Assembly: GCF_033568475.1 (NCBI RefSeq)
Contig: NC_133123.1
Span: forward strand, 130,296,930-130,360,929
Source: Henckelia pumila
Taxonomy: Eukaryota > Streptophyta > Magnoliopsida > Lamiales > Gesneriaceae
Length of the DNA stretch: 64,000 nucleotides
Reading direction: 5' to 3'
The notes below the pieces were generated by a model that was not told the origin of the DNA, searched no databases, and saw only the letters and a program-made list of their open reading frames with translations. Position 1 is the stretch's first letter; every line of letters begins with the position of its first letter. This document shows, piece by piece, positions 12,791-24,025 of the stretch. Made by a program: the position numbers and the translations under genes.

Positions 12791-15515
12791 ATGATGAGAA
12801 AAATGGGGAAAAAACGCAACAGAGCATCTATAGATGAAATTCAGGTGATATCTTGTATTTTTTTTAATTTCTTGGTTTATTTTAGTAAGTAGACTAGTGC
12901 ATTTCAACATCTTTTTATACTATTTGCAGGAAAATATTGTGAATAGGCTATCGGGAAAGGACTCTAATACTTCACTTGATTCTTCACAACATTTGCATGG
13001 TAAAAAGTCTATTGACGACGGAAAAATTGCTGTGAAAAAGGGACGAGGTCCATCAAAGTTGATTTTGGTTAGTGGCCAACAAAAGCCCAAAGTGCTGGAA
13101 CGTAATGAGTTTGGACAACCAATTGGAGAGAATTCGGTAAAGTACTCCTCTTTTCTAGGTTGTTTGGTTAAAGAATTTGTTCCATATACATTGGATGGAT
13201 GGAATGATGTAGACGAAGATGTGAAAAGTAAGATGTGGAGTTGTCTTCAGGTAATGTCTTCTGTCACTAAATTATTATTTTCAACTTCTATAACAAGACT
13301 TTTAGACATATTTCACGCTTCATATTTTACAGCTGCATTTCAAGGTCGAGGAGTGGGAAAAAAAATCAATCTTTCAAAATTTAGGTAAGTTATGGCGCGA
13401 TAAAAAGTCCAAGCTGCAAATACTCATACGAGAAGTTAATACTGGTCGAACGGCTTCACGAGATCTTAGTCTTTTGAAGCCCGAATTTATGGATCAATAT
13501 CAGTGGGAAGTTTTTGTAAAGAAGGCATTGTCAACTTCCTTTCAAGTAAGTATTAATTCACAGTTATGGACCAAAATCAGTAAGTAGTATTATAATTTAC
13601 AATGTTTCCTATTTTTTAGTAGTTTGTGTTTATGTTATTTAACTTATCATTTCTTATTATTTTCTCCAGCATTGAGCAGTTTCAGAAGTATCTTTTTTAA
13701 TTGTCATAATGTTATTGTCATGGTAGGTTATATTGTTGGTAGATGGAGAGTTTTCTGTGAGAAGTTGGGTACAATGTACTGAGATGATAGGTTGGTCCTT
13801 CATTGAGATGTTTATGCCTTTTGAGTTTTGACTTTGATTGGGCTGGTAAGTCAATCTTTGACTATGTCGGCAAAGTAGCATGATGCTACTATTTTAGTGG
13901 ATAGCGAGGCTGTGTCATGTGGGCCAGAATTCACTATCAATGTATTGCATATTAATACAACGGTGGTCATATTATTACTCCTGAAGTGTATAGATGGCTC
14001 TTCCACTTGTAGTGCTCTGTTTTGAGTAACTCCTAAAACTTTCATAGTTTTCTATTGGCGCCCAAGTGCTGATCGTGTTTCACACCTGTGGACGGTAAGT
14101 TAGATTGAGGTTTAGTGTAACTGAAATCTGCATATTGTTCTTATCAAAAAAAATCTGCAAATTGGTTTTATTGGTATTGTTTATGTGATTATCCTACGTG
14201 TGCAAAGGATATTGAATATGCATTGACTGTGAAATTTATAATCAAGTAGATATATTTTGATTTTCAGGAAAAGAGTGCAAAATTTAGAGAAATGAGGGGA
14301 AAACAAAACCACAATCATACAATGAGCCGGAGAGGTTATGCCCGTTTGACCCACATCATGGTAAATATTTATAAAGTATATTTATGTTTAAATTTTTTTT
14401 CTTATTAAAGCAATAATACATCTTTTACATTTCTTTTCTAACAATTTTTTTATATATATTCTATATGATTTGTAATTCAGGAAAAAGAAAGTCCCGCAGA
14501 TACACCAATTACAAGATCAAAAGTTTGGATTGAAGCTCATAAGAAAAAAAATGGACAACCTAGTAGTCATGTTGTTGAAGAGAAAATGGTAGTAAAACTA
14601 TTTCTTTATTATTTGCATATGGTTAGAAAAAAATTTCATTAATTAAAATATTATCTTTGTTATGTTTTGTAGAGAGAAATAGAAGAATGTCCACTCGAAT
14701 CTCTTAATACAACTAACATTGCCGATGATGCAATTAGTCGTGTATTTGGCAAGGAAGCTCGAGGTAGAGTGCGTGGGATGGGCTTTGGAGTTATACCATC
14801 AAAAGTTGGTGTTTGTATTCAAAAAAATGGAACTATTAAACAACTTCAAAGTAGGATGAATAACTTTCAACAAGAAATGGAAGAAATAAGGTCCATGTTT
14901 CTCCAAAGTATGGGGCAACGAAATGATCAAGAAAAGGTTAGTAATTAACTGACATTAGATAAAATAAGTTAAGTTTGTACAGTTAAATTCTTGGATTTAT
15001 ATGGTTACATTACTGAGATGATTTGTGTATCAAATTAGGTTGGTAGTGGTGGCATTAGTAACGGTATTGGGAATGATATTGGCAGTAGTAGTGATATCAA
15101 TGGTGCAAAAAAAATTGGCAATGTAGGTCAGGTAAACTATCTTCAAATTGCATGGTTTCTAAAAAAAATTATTTTTCAAGTAAAGACGATATAATTAATA
15201 ATTTTTTTATTGTTTAATTATATCCAGCCAAATTTTAAGAATGTGAATAGTGAAGATATCCATGAGAATGCCAAATGCAAGTTACTTCATTGGTGTGATC
15301 ATGGAGTTGTTGCAGAAGGTCGAGTTGCATCCACCGATCCAAAAGCAAAAGTACATCACATTCCTCTTGGAGGGTCTTGTTGGAAAGTCTGGGTTGATAA
15401 AGTTTTTGTGGAAAAGGTAGATTTGATACGACCAAATGATGAAATGTTGTATCTTGATGATGCAATTGGAAGCACAGTGGCGTGGCTGTCTAAGCTTGTA
15501 GTTTTGAGTGACTGA
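12791..15515 (+). CDS. CACTA second gene, plant Transposase_24 type, eight exons
   Basis: Accessory gene of the CACTA element, in the position of TNPA in En/Spm. Exons that join in frame with AG/GT borders: 12791-12844, 12930-13250, 13333-13545, 14268-14360, 14481-14588, 14673-14936, 15039-15131 and 15228-15515. The N-terminus is basic (MGKKRNRAS). The second and third exons have the Ptta/En-Spm transposase signature (KKGRGPSKL, NEFGQPIGENSVKYSS, FVPYTLDGWNDV). The sixth exon has a coiled-coil-like stretch (LQSRMNNFQQEMEEIRSMF). The last exon has the conserved CDHGVVAEGRVASTDP block. It is likely to bind the subterminal repeats, by analogy with TNPA. I see no stop inside the exons. The 722-bp third intron is unusually long and could hide a further small exon or an insertion. 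Confidence 0.78.
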
Positions 15516-15839
15516 TATTAGATTCTACTATTTGAATTTTTTATATTTTTTGTTGGCTAAAATCATGTTACTTAGTGAATTGTTGCTACTTTTTAAAAAA
15601 TTTATTCTTTTCTTAGATGATGAATAATAGACATTAACTATTTTAGTGTTATGTGTGGTGTTGATGCATGGATGGATATGTTATGAAAATTGTTTGAGTT
15701 TTAATTTTTTTCGTTTCACTTTTAGTTTATGATACTAACACATCGCTAAGAAAATACTTTACACGTCGTAAATCTTAATGAAATAAACTTTCATTCGACA
15801 ATAATCTGAAAAGAATCATATTAGAGCACGTTTGGTTTG

Positions 15840-16337
15840 TCATGATTAACCTTAACTGCGGCGGACACCTTACATGCTGTCAATGATTCGTGTATAAACA
15901 CTTATTAACAGCACAATTTGCAGGCTAAAAATAATACCAACTGCGGCGTACTTTGCACGCCGCGGAAAATACAACACTAACGATGGCGTGCATTAACAGC
16001 CGCAAATACTATCAATTGTAGCCCGCATTCCAAGCCGCAAAAGATGTCAAATTGCACACCGCGGAAACTATGAATTGCGGCATGCCGTGCACGTCGAGAA
16101 TAACACTAACAACAGCGTTCATTAAAACCCGCAAATACTATCAATTGCGGCGCGCATTTCCTGCCGCAACAAATGTCAATTGCAGCACGCACATCACGCC
16201 GCAAAATACACCAATTGCGACGCGCAATGCGCACCGTAGATAACGTCATACTTTCAACCGCTTGGTATTGTGTGGGGCGCAATGCACGCCGCGGATAGCA
16301 TTTTTGCGCGCCGCGAAAGCCTATATTTGTTGTAGTG
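15840..16337. repeat. right subterminal and terminal repeats of CACTA
   Basis: Nearly 500 bp packed with CGCCGCAAAT/GCGGCGTGCA-like words in both orientations, ending at GTTGTAGTG. It is denser than the left end. Short open frames here (16052-16387) arise from the repeats and are not genes. Confidence 0.85.
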
Positions 16338-17421
16338 GGAATATTTAAACAATATTTAAATTCCCTTTTTATTAATCTTGATATCAATTTTAAATCATAT
16401 TTAAAATGAGGGATTTTTAATTTTGAAAATTTGTCTCATCATGCAATTTATGTATGCTTGCGGGATTCATACAATTTAGTCTAAACATTCATACATCAAT
16501 AATATCATATATTATTTAAGGATGATCGATCCCATTAACTAATCGACCCGTGGTTGCCAATCACGAGTCTAAGTCCAATCCTAGGTGATATACAAGTATG
16601 CAATGCAATTCTATTACATTGAGCTTCCAATTTACATTTCTTCGGTCTTCATTGTCTGCTGGGCCCACCATTTCTTCAAATCTTTGTCTCCCACTAAGTC
16701 TAATAAATTTACAATAAATTTCGATGACAAATATGGGATACATTTTTAGGGGTGAGAACGGGCCATAAACCAGGCTCACTTTTATTACATATGACAATTA
16801 TATTGGGCTATAAACCAAGCCCATTAATAAAATCCAACAACAATAAGACAAATGTAAATTACCTAACATACACCTAAAACATTGGTCATAGCAATCGATC
16901 ATCTTTTATCCAATAATTAATTCAATAATTAAATAATTGGATAAACATGCAAAGACATCATAATTTAAAAGATAAAATCATATTTTATCTTATCCAACCA
17001 TAAGATCATATCTTATCATCAATTGTACCAAAATAATTAATTTTATAAAATTTAATTTAACGGATAAAATTTATAAATTTTCCAAAAATTCAAATTTATC
17101 CAAAAATCAATTTTAAAATTTTCGGACTCGAACAATTCGATCCGATGCCTCGTGAACCAACCAAAAACAATTTTCGATCGGATCAAAAACTAGAATTTCA
17201 AAAAAATTAAAATTTTAATTAAAAATTAAAAATAATTTTTCCGGGCTGCCCGGGACAATCCCGGGCAGCCCGCGCCCCAAAGAGGGGCCTGGGCAGGGCA
17301 GCCCGTCGCTGCCCGATTTGCCCATTAAAATTCAATTTTAAAATTTTCGTTTTGTTTCAAAAACCGAGGCTTAAAAATTTTGTACAATCGATTAATTTAA
17401 TCGTTTGATCTGAGCAATCTG
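16338..17421 (-). other. copia leader, LTR-proximal part, with GC-rich hairpin
   Basis: The remainder of the copia leader between the CACTA insertion and the primer site. It is AT-rich except for a GC-rich island at 17241-17325. Inside the island is a perfect inverted repeat: a 14-bp stem (17242-17255 with 17259-17272, CGGGCTGCCCGGGA) and a 3-nt loop. No reading frame of interest. Confidence 0.75.
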
Positions 17422-17433
17422 GCTCTGATACCA
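17422..17433 (-). other. primer binding site, initiator Met tRNA
   Basis: On the minus strand TGGTATCAGAGC lies one base inside the 5' LTR. This is the standard copia primer site, complementary to the 3' end of initiator methionine tRNA. It fixes the orientation of the element. Confidence 0.93.
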
Positions 17434-17434
17434 C

Positions 17435-19328
17435 TGTTGGAAAACGTGTTCAGATCAATTAAAAATTGATACCCGGTGCAGCGGAAGTTTAAAATTTTAT
17501 TTTATTATATGGAACGATTCCATATATGGGTATCAAAACTTTTACGATTAAATTTTTTCAAGTAAAAATAAAAACATAGTTAAATTTTTACCTCGTCAAG
17601 CAAAGGCTTGATCGTGGACTCCAACAGAATTTAATCTGCTCTTCTTGTAAATCCCGGGAACCGATGACAGTCACGATCTAACTCCGGAATTAGGTCTACG
17701 AATGAAAAACAAAAACCCTCTGATTGACTGCACTAGAAATCAATCAGAAGTTTTACGTAGAGAATAAACAGATATGATCTGTTAATTCGATTTGTAATTT
17801 TTCACAAAAACACAAGTCGAATTTTCTCCAAAAAGGACAGAGGAATTTTCGAAAAATCTCTTGAATAATATGGACTGATTTTCGAAAATTGCTAGACTGA
17901 AAACTTGTTTAATTTTCGAACACAGTACATATATTTATAGATAATTTCTAGACTAGATTAAGTTATAATTGCATTAGGACTCTAACTCCTTAGGGCCCAC
18001 AATCCATAACTTAAGCCCAACAAGCCAAGCCCGTTGTTCTAGAAATTAATATAAAATTCATCGTGACTCCGATTGATAAACTGATTTTACCAATGTGCAC
18101 AGAAACCATATCTGCATCTTTTAAAGTCAAGATAATTTTTCTGAATCCGAATTTAGTGATTTCCAAAATGTCCATCCCTATGTCATTTTAGAAAATCTCA
18201 CTCCCTTTTAATTAAGAAGTCCAACTTCTCTTTCATTAAATTTAACTCTTTAAATTTAACTATCTCTACGGGGTTTTAGTAATCCATTACTTGTGTAACC
18301 CTCAATGGTTCAGGAATACAGCTAGCCGTGGGCTCACAACTCCTTGTGATTAGGAACAACAATTTCCGACTTACCCATCGAATCATGGTAAGAGCGCCTA
18401 GCAACATCGCCCCATGATTCCCTAGGTAATACTGATAGTGCCTGCAAGAACCAGTAGATTTTGGTTAGCGTACAGTACGGTCCCTTCAACCATATATCCC
18501 GATCGAATCAACAACCATTGGTGTATCGAGAGTCGTTCGAGATTCGATAACTATGCATAACATCTTGGAGATCTATTAGTGACATCGCATGTGTTACTAG
18601 GAACACCAAGTAACCTAAAACACATCATGTACTCTGGCCAGAGATTCGTCACACTAATATCTCCTCAGATCGCATAGGATATCCATACTCGCAAGTATGT
18701 GGTGAATCCTTGACAACAAAGCATCGACTCCTATATGTGTCGTAACTGTACCCAATCCCGACACCTGATGACCCCAATAGAGTTGGTAAACGAGTCAAAG
18801 TACAGTACTAGCATATAGAGTCTCAATGATGTTTCAAGTAATAAGGACTAATGGTGTACAACCAAAACCGCGGACTTTATCCACTCGATAAGTGATAACC
18901 ACTTGGAAAGTCCGAATAGGGTAGTTCGATCATTCATCATATGAATATCCATTTGCATGCTTTGAACATCTCTATGTTCCATACCAATGAAACGTGGTAC
19001 TCGGCATCGCAAATGCTAGTCTCAATCTCGAGCGATCCTTATCCTTATTTGCGGACGGCTCAATTGACTAGGAACTGTTTAGAATATACAGTGACTATAA
19101 GATGTGTTTCATGATAGCCATCCCCATGTGCTACCACATCTTACATACACTATAGTATATTCAAGGTCTTTATCAAAACAACAATAGTATATCATAATAT
19201 AACAATATGAAGAAAGACAAAGTCAATGCCATTATAAAAGTGTAAATTATATTAAACAAAAGATTGTTTTACATAGAGTCATAAAAGCTCTTAGCCACAA
19301 GTTGGCTAACCGAGCACCCACTCTTTCA
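17435..19328 (-). repeat. 5' LTR of the copia element
   Basis: The right LTR copy is 1,894 bp, the same length as the other. It is followed by the second ACATT target copy and then by the interrupted 527-bp repeat. A TATA-like motif is at 17929-17945 on the minus strand. Confidence 0.93.
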
Positions 19329-20418
19329 ACATTGTGGGTCATGAGGATCATACTCTTCTAGCTAAAGTGACTTTGGATCAAAATGTCATGTATTAGGAAC
19401 AATCTCAGACTTATGCAGAATAATATTTTTGATTTACGGAACAAGAAGACATGTCCATGTTAACATGCATCAATATCCTATAATACACTGCATGACACAA
19501 GTGGATAGGAGTTTTCAATCCCTAGAGATTGGTAGAACCATCACCCAAGTGTTTGTCTAGTAATGTGTCTTGCCCCACTCTTGTCTAAGGTGTATGAGGA
19601 AGACATTGATCATGACCCAATGAGAGCACCATTTGTGGATGTCCATTGCCACCCAATGTATACAATAGGGGTATATTTTCCAAAATCCAAACTCTTAACT
19701 TGTTTAATATAATGTTTTCTCATCTTTGAGGACTATCATTTACTCTAATTCCACTCATCTTTTCAGAACATATGAGTGCGAGATCGAGCACAACTAGTAC
19801 GAATAGATGAGATAAATATTATTGAAGAACAATGTGTTCCGATTGTAGGACAAACATTATGGGTCATGAGAATCATACTCTTCTAGTTAAAGTGGATTTG
19901 GATCAAAATGTCATGTATTAGGAACAATCTCAGATTTATGCAGAATAATATTTTTGATTTGAGGAACAAGAAGACATGTCCATGTTAACATGCACCAATA
20001 TCCTATAATACACTGCATGACACAAGTGGAACAGATTTTTCAATCCCTAAAGATTGGTAGAACCATCACCCAAGTGTTTGTCTAGTAATGTGTCTTGCCC
20101 CACTCTTGTCTAAGGTGTAGGAGGAAGACATTGATCATGACCCAATGAGAGCACCATTTTTGGATGTCCATTGTCACCCAATGTATACAATAGGTGTATA
20201 TTTTTCAAAATACAAATTTTTAACTTGTTTAATATGATGTTTTCTTATCTTTGAGGACTATCATTTACTCTAATTTCACTCATCTTTCAGAACATGTGAG
20301 TGCGAGATCGAGCACAACTAGTACGCAGAGATGAGATAAATATTATTGAATCGAGAATAATGTTTTCCGATTGTAGGACAAACATTGTAGGTTATGAGGA
20401 TCACACTCTCCTAGTAAA
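19329..20418. repeat. 527-bp tandem array, right part
   Basis: The array resumes after the copia element. The interrupted unit finishes near 19503, a full unit spans about 19504-20029, and a partial unit runs to 20418. There the text changes at CACTCTCCTAGTAAAC and is followed by ATTGACCAATCAAA. The same 14-base phrase follows the array at 61388, so the array edge is conserved between the two loci. Confidence 0.9.
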
Positions 20419-22892
20419 CATTGACCAATCAAAGAGTACAAATGTGTCTCAATTGAGCACATAACGTTCTACCTCTTTGGATAAATTTTGGGCCACTATG
20501 ATCGACATTCCCAAGAGATATTAAATTAGTTTCAATTGCCTTGATTCGGGATAATTTCAAATATATTTGAAACAATCTCGGATATTTGCGGGATAAGCAG
20601 ACAAACAGTTTGGAATGTGAGATATTCATTCTTTGCAAATACACAAACTTTGTCAAATATATGAGACGCGTGCATTGTCTTTGATTTGGGATAATTTCAA
20701 ATATATTTGGAATAATCTCAGACTTTTTTGAAATAAACAAATAGACAATTGAGAATGAAATATTCAATTTTTAGGCAATATGACGCACTTTTATGACTCG
20801 TTCATTTGAGGCATTATGAAACTCACTTTTTTGGTAATGTATGATTCAAATTCCTGAATTTAATTGAGTATATTGAATATGTTGATTTTTTTATGTTGTA
20901 ACGTGTAAAGTTCTAGGATATAAAGACAGAGATCAGTCGCACAAGTGTTAATATGTAGTACTCATGGTACGTACATAAAATACAAAATGACTATCTGATT
21001 TATGATCATAAAATTATATTTTACCCTCACAATAAAACAAAAAGTAACATCATTATGACCTGCCCTGCTCACTACATAAAATATATGTCTTAATCATAAA
21101 TCAAACATTGATTGCGCCTCAAATCATAAATCAAACATTGAAATTTAAATAAAAACTAAATTAAACAAAGAACATATTTCATAAATTAACACTGAAAGTA
21201 CTCATCATTCAAGTGTCTATCATCATCTTTAAACACAAAAATAAGTTCCGACCAAACAACTTTTAAATAAACTATGACTTACGAACCAACTTCACACGAT
21301 ACGACAACACAAGAGAACCCAATACATAAGAGTACACTACAATCAGAACTCAAATTAATATAAAACAATAGTGCGTTCCAGAGAATTATCAAATCAAGCG
21401 TAAACCAACAATGCTTCTACTGGAACAAGCATATCTCCTCGAAGGTCCGTGCTCGAGCCAACTTTCATAACCGCTTTCTCCTATATAAGTGTAAAGATGG
21501 AGCATACGTAATACGTTGCTTTCTTGATTATGGAAGCCCAATATTTTTTGTTATGTAGACGGTAACTTCTCAACACCTAAATAAAAACAAAATAATTTAC
21601 ATTGAGCTTAAAAAGATAAAATCGTGTATGAAAATTTTAATAAAAGTAGAGAATAATAAATAATTTAGTATTATTAGCTTCACAAAATTATCTATTAAAT
21701 GTTGCAAACAATAAGCATGATGAATCCCCATAAATATTCGTTCAGCTGCCTTGATAATCTCAAGATGTCTATCCGAGAAAAAATGAACTCGTCGAATAGA
21801 GTGCATTGATATGAAAGTAGAATACTTCTCAAACTGTAGTGGAGATACATATCGAAAAATCATGGTTTCTAATGAAATTTCAGCACATTGTTCTCAGGAT
21901 CACAAAAATATTCATCAAGCTACATCCAATGAAGATTGAAATCACAAAAATCTGTATTTTTACTTGTAGCAACCAAAAAAGGAGATATTACAAGAATCGC
22001 TTCTAGATTTCATTATCAAACTATTAAAAAAACTACATTCAATATAATAAGATCTAAATTGAAAATCATATATTCATTCGTATAACACATGCCATACAAA
22101 AAAACAGTACACAATAACAAATTCAAGTAGCCCATTTTTATTTTAATGATAAAAAATCATCAATATCTAAGTCATAATGCAGCACTAAAATATTACGGTT
22201 TGGAATTATATCGTTATAATCGAGAACAACAATAAATTTCAGTTACTCTATCTCAAAATTCCAATAAATGAGATTCATTCTCACCCACAGACGGGAAAAC
22301 CAGATATTGATAAAAAAAAACTCTGTACAATTCACACGATAACACAAAAATTTAATACAATCACTAAAACCATAACAAATCTCAAAGAATCGTTCAATTA
22401 AAAAGGATATATAAAAATAATTACACTACATCAAACACAGTAATGAATTTCTTGGCTGCAAATTTTTAAAAACCTAAAATATTACCTTAAAATCTTTGAA
22501 ATAATGGTTCTTCAAAAAGATTTTCATGGTCCAGAAACAATTCACAACGATTAGCAATTTTCTTCAATCTGATTCGAAGCAGATCTGCAATATTGCGATC
22601 GGTGGATTGGTCGTTTACGATTGATGGATAAATTTGTGGAGAATTTCAACAAGAATGAGGGAAATAATCTGTACGTTGTCTTCCTTATAAGTAATTTTTA
22701 TTTTATTTTTAAAGAGTGAGGGGTATTATTGGGTTTCAAAAGAAATTGAGGGCATTTTCGTATTTTGTGCTCAAATAGGGAGTTGAAACAAATGTCATAA
22801 CTTTGTCAGGGAGTGGGAACAAATATTTGCTGACATGGGGATTGAGGGCAAAGATAAGTTTGTTCATCGGGATTTATTGATCATTTCCCCTA
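20419..22892 (-). mobile_element. decayed Mutator-like element (MULE), array-associated
   Basis: Contains fragments of a MULE transposase on the minus strand (21.4-21.9 kb). It ends on the right with a terminus-like sequence, GGGAAATGATCAATAAATCC read on the minus strand from about 22892, in the style of plant MULE ends. A pair of about 100-bp repeats spaced 143 bp apart lies at 20541-20790 (GGGATAATTTCAAATATATTTG). The matching left terminus would lie beyond the 527-bp array and is not seen here. Large parts of the transposase are deleted compared with the copy at 62-63.4 kb. Confidence 0.6.
21422..21863 (-). pseudogene. MULE transposase fragment
   Basis: The minus-strand frame at 21863 and below contains FFSDRHLEIIKAAERIF and HHAYCLQHLIDNFVK, the core block of plant MULE transposases that ends in the conserved histidine/cysteine region. 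Downstream, near 21520-21575, a short stretch resembles the following LRSYxLHNKKxWxS block. The sequence then jumps to the C-terminal EKAVMK-like block near 21480. The middle of the gene, including the SWIM zinc finger, is missing. It is plainly a remnant of the family seen better preserved at 62260-63432. Confidence 0.75.
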
Positions 22893-23900
22893 TTAGTGAT
22901 TACACGCCTCCTAAAAAAATAGTAATAATCATTTATAAATATAAAATTATTTTTATTTTATTCATAAAGTAAAGTAAAGTTGGATTAGTAGAAAATGAGT
23001 GTAAATTCTTTTTTTCGTGAGTGTTTCATATAGCAGCATTAGGTCTAATCTTACAAATTTGTACTAAAATATTTGTTCAATAGCTAGGGAACATATTACT
23101 GATTAACGCATAATTAGAGAGTCATGGAACATATTACTGATTAACGCATAATTAGAGAGTCATGGAACACCTTCCCGGGGAAAAAAAAGTAGGTTTTTTT
23201 ATTTAAAAAAATTAGAATGAAGGTTATTGGTTTTTAAATTGAAATGGTACCAAAGAAATTAAGATTGGAAAATAAATATGGAATATGGAATAAGATAATT
23301 AAAAGACATTTTAGAAGTAAAAAAAAAAAATATAAGGTTTCGTCAGACAAGTAAAAATTTATTTATTCTAGACCATGTAACTTTAAGTAATTAATATTAA
23401 TATTAATATTAATAGTATAAATGAGTAAATGTTCACACCTAAGGCCTGCCTACACCTCTTTTTTTTTTTTTCTTTTTTTTTTTTTGTTATCGAATATTTT
23501 TTATATAAAAGATAGATCTAGAGGATATAATAAGAACAAAACTTTAAAAATTATTTTTTGAAGCGTTTTTAATAATTCATCAGAATAATATGTGATGACC
23601 TGAAATTAAAATCGTAGCCATAAATCCAAATTTGGATGCTGCAAACTCAAATATTTCACGTTCCAAGTATATTTCGATCTTCGAATGCATGTAATAATTT
23701 TGCTTGAGTTCAAGATTGTGTGCAAGTTTTTATCAGACGAGAGTGTCCCTATTCGGCACAACTAATAATACACACACACACACACTCATCAACAGTACAT
23801 TCGTGTAAAATTCACCATCTCAATTTAGATAAATACGTATGTGAAGTTTGTCAAGCATGGTGTAAGGTACTCCCAGCACACTAAGTGAAATTGGTTTTAT
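22893..23900. other. AT-rich intergenic region
   Basis: No gene is seen. It holds a 38-bp tandem duplication at 23088-23163 (GGAACATATTACTGATTAAC repeated), a T-rich run at 23457-23485 and a short CA repeat near 23770. The right end, next to 24026, is probably the 3' flank of the DSK2 gene. Confidence 0.6.
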
Positions 23901-24025
23901 ACTTTTATTCTCATGTCTCAAAAACCCAAATCTCATATAATTTGACATCTGCTATAAAATTTACTCTTACATTACCCAGTCCCAGGGCCCAAGAACAAAA
24001 AATATACATAACTCTGTCTGCAATA

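Larger units (their letters stand above)
7232..16337 (+). mobile_element. CACTA (En/Spm) DNA transposon
   Basis: Starts CACTACAAAAAAAATGAC at 7232 and ends TTTGTTGTAGTG at 16337, that is, inverted CACTACAA termini. It is flanked by the direct triplet GGA (7229-7231 and 16338-16340), the 3-bp duplication typical of CACTA elements. GC-rich subterminal repeats occupy both ends. Inside, on the plus strand, lie a TNP2 transposase gene and a second multi-exon gene (Transposase_24 type). It is nested in the leader of the copia element and is therefore younger than it. At 9.1 kb it has the size and gene set of an autonomous element. One premature stop is visible near the start of TNP2. Confidence 0.95.
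886..19328 (-). mobile_element. Ty1/copia LTR retrotransposon with nested CACTA
   Basis: The two 1,894-bp LTRs (886-2779 and 17435-19328) each begin TGTTGG and end TTTCA in plus orientation. They are flanked by the 5-bp target duplication ACATT (881-885 and 19329-19333), and the interrupted 527-bp repeat unit rejoins exactly across it. Reading on the minus strand the order is 5' LTR, tRNA-iMet primer site, long leader, gag, integrase, reverse transcriptase, RNase H, polypurine tract and 3' LTR, which is the copia order. I count about 40 differences between the LTRs by eye, mostly transitions (about 2%), so insertion was recent, of the order of a million years. The coding part is broken in about three places, and a 9.1-kb CACTA element sits in the leader. 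Without that insert the element would be about 9.3 kb. The long LTRs could fit the Angela/Tork group, but I cannot fix the clade. Confidence 0.93.

Noticed and set aside
16106-16387. A 93-codon Arg/Cys-rich frame
   Set aside because: Made from the GC-rich subterminal repeats of the CACTA element and running past its end.
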